Assembly: GCA_913052515.1 (NCBI GenBank)
Contig: CAJXFJ010000081.1
Span: 1 to 7,024 of the forward strand
Source of the DNA: an uncultured Flavobacteriales bacterium
GTDB taxonomy: Bacteria > Bacteroidota > Bacteroidia > Flavobacteriales > Vicingaceae
Length of the DNA stretch: 7,024 nucleotides
Reading direction: 5' to 3'
Shown here piece by piece: positions 6,518 to 7,024 of the stretch (position 1 is the stretch's first letter; each line of letters opens with the position of its first letter). Under the pieces are notes generated by a model. It saw nothing but the letters and a program-made list of their open reading frames with translations, did no database searches and was not told the origin of the DNA. The translations under genes and the position numbers were made by a program.

Positions 6518-6530
6518 GCCGCAGGTTTTT
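6506..6530 (+). terminator. Possible small terminator hairpin across two stop codons
   Basis: GGCTTA (6506-6511) and TAAGCC (6515-6520) form a 6-bp stem with a GAC loop, and TTTTT follows at 6526-6530 after GCAGG. The stem contains the plus-strand TAA (6515-6517) and the minus-strand TAG (6514-6516). The stem is short and the T-tract is offset by five bases, so it may be only a weak terminator for the plus strand; there is no T-tract for the minus strand. Confidence 0.35.
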
Positions 6531-7024
6531 CCGCTTTTCGAGATTGAGCAGGAGGTTGAAACATACCTTCTGCTTTTTTTATGAATTGAATATTGCTGAT
6601 TTGTGCTTCTCCTAACAATTTATTCAACTCTCCTTTCTCGTTCCATGTCCAAAAATTCCATTGCGTAGCAAATGGAATTCCGTCCACTTCGGTGTAAGCT
6701 TCATAGGTAATAGCATGTGGGTCGCTTTCCGCAGCTTCTGTCGTTTTTCCATAAGTTACAATATATGCTAAAGCTGCTAATAATTTACTCTCCTGATCTT
6801 GATAAACGACGTACCAATCGTCTGGACTATCTCCTACCCCACTTTCAAAGCTTAATTTCAATGCTGAAAAGGCTGTTCCATTTAAGTTTTTAGCACCCAT
6901 GTATTCATGTTTTGCACCAGGATCATTCAACTTATATGGGGCTGCAAAAAAATACGACCATGTCAACACATCAAATCTCGTTTTCTCATAAGCCATGGTA
7001 TCTGGAAACAAATAAGCATCTTCA
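6514..7024 (-). CDS. DUF6503-like protein, C-terminal part (5' end outside window)
   Basis: The function is unknown. The frame is open to the right edge (upstream codons read E-D-A-Y-L), so the gene continues beyond the window. The TTG at 7009-7011 and the ATG at 6994-6996 are probably internal. About 170 residues are visible. Notable parts are FDVLTWSYFFAAPYKLNDPGAKHEYMG, where aromatic residues abound, then LNGTAFSALKLSFESGVGDSPDDWYVVYQDQESKLLAALAYIVTYG, and a later DGIPFATQWNFWTWNEKGELNKLLGEAQISNIQF. The pattern of a short GxGDSP(D/K)D motif, a (V/I)Y.D..(S/T)..L.A.....TYG strand and a closing 'W...G.....G...IS.I.F' fits beta-rich DUF6503-type proteins of Bacteroidota, which usually have a signal peptide; that end is not visible here. 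The tail from about residue 147 on is Pro/Ala/Lys-rich and likely disordered. The gene converges on the chalcone isomerase-like gene with overlapping stops. The family name is from memory and less certain than the others. Confidence 0.7.
   Translation of the reverse strand, partial: EDAYLFPDTMAYEKTRFDVLTWSYFFAAPYKLNDPGAKHEYMGAKNLNGTAFSALKLSFESGVGDSPDDWYVVYQDQESKLLAALAYIVTYGKTTEAAESDPHAITYEAYTEVDGIPFATQWNFWTWNEKGELNKLLGEAQISNIQFIKKAEGMFQPPAQSRKAEKPAA

Noticed and set aside
6994..7011. TTG (7009-7011) or ATG (6994-6996) as start of the last gene
   Set aside because: The frame stays open to the window edge and the upstream codons read like continuing protein, so the gene is more likely cut by the edge.

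Overview
The window looks like ordinary chromosome from a member of the Bacteroidota, most likely Flavobacteriia or a close relative. The DNA is AT-rich. Several starts carry promoter-like motifs of the Bacteroidota type (TTG, about 20 bp, then TAnnTTTG-like) rather than strong Shine-Dalgarno sequences. The gene families also fit that phylum: a short DivIC/FtsB-like protein, a DUF3667-type membrane protein, a DUF6503-like protein, and the fumarylacetoacetase and P5C dehydrogenase types shared with eukaryotes. I see no tRNA, rRNA, CRISPR array, insertion sequence or phage gene. No stretch longer than about 110 bp lacks a gene.

Layout from left to right. (1) The 3' part of a fumarylacetoacetase gene (last step of tyrosine breakdown) reads rightwards and ends in a strong hairpin terminator. 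(2) Facing it is a short divIC/ftsB-like gene. The ATG at 917-919 is a better start than the longest open frame, which would translate through a terminator. (3) A complete P5C dehydrogenase gene (pruA; proline to glutamate) follows on the minus strand, closed by a perfect 13-bp terminator hairpin whose tail overlaps the promoter of the divIC/ftsB-like gene. (4) A compact minus-strand operon follows, in transcription order: a zinc-ribbon DUF3667-like membrane protein, a family 2 glycosyltransferase and a zinc-ribbon SAM methyltransferase. The first pair overlaps by an ATGA junction and the second by 8 bp. (5) Divergent from it, on the plus strand, are a second, unrelated SAM methyltransferase and a secreted chalcone isomerase-like protein. 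(6) The last gene, on the minus strand, is DUF6503-like, runs off the right edge, and shares overlapping stop codons with the chalcone isomerase-like gene.

The two catabolic genes feed central metabolism: FAH gives fumarate and acetoacetate, and P5C dehydrogenase gives glutamate. The three-gene operon is the least understood unit. Its content suggests building or modifying a lipid-linked or cell-envelope glycan, but that is inference. I did not find a clear new system; the most useful observations are the operon and the compact overlaps of terminators, promoters and stop codons.
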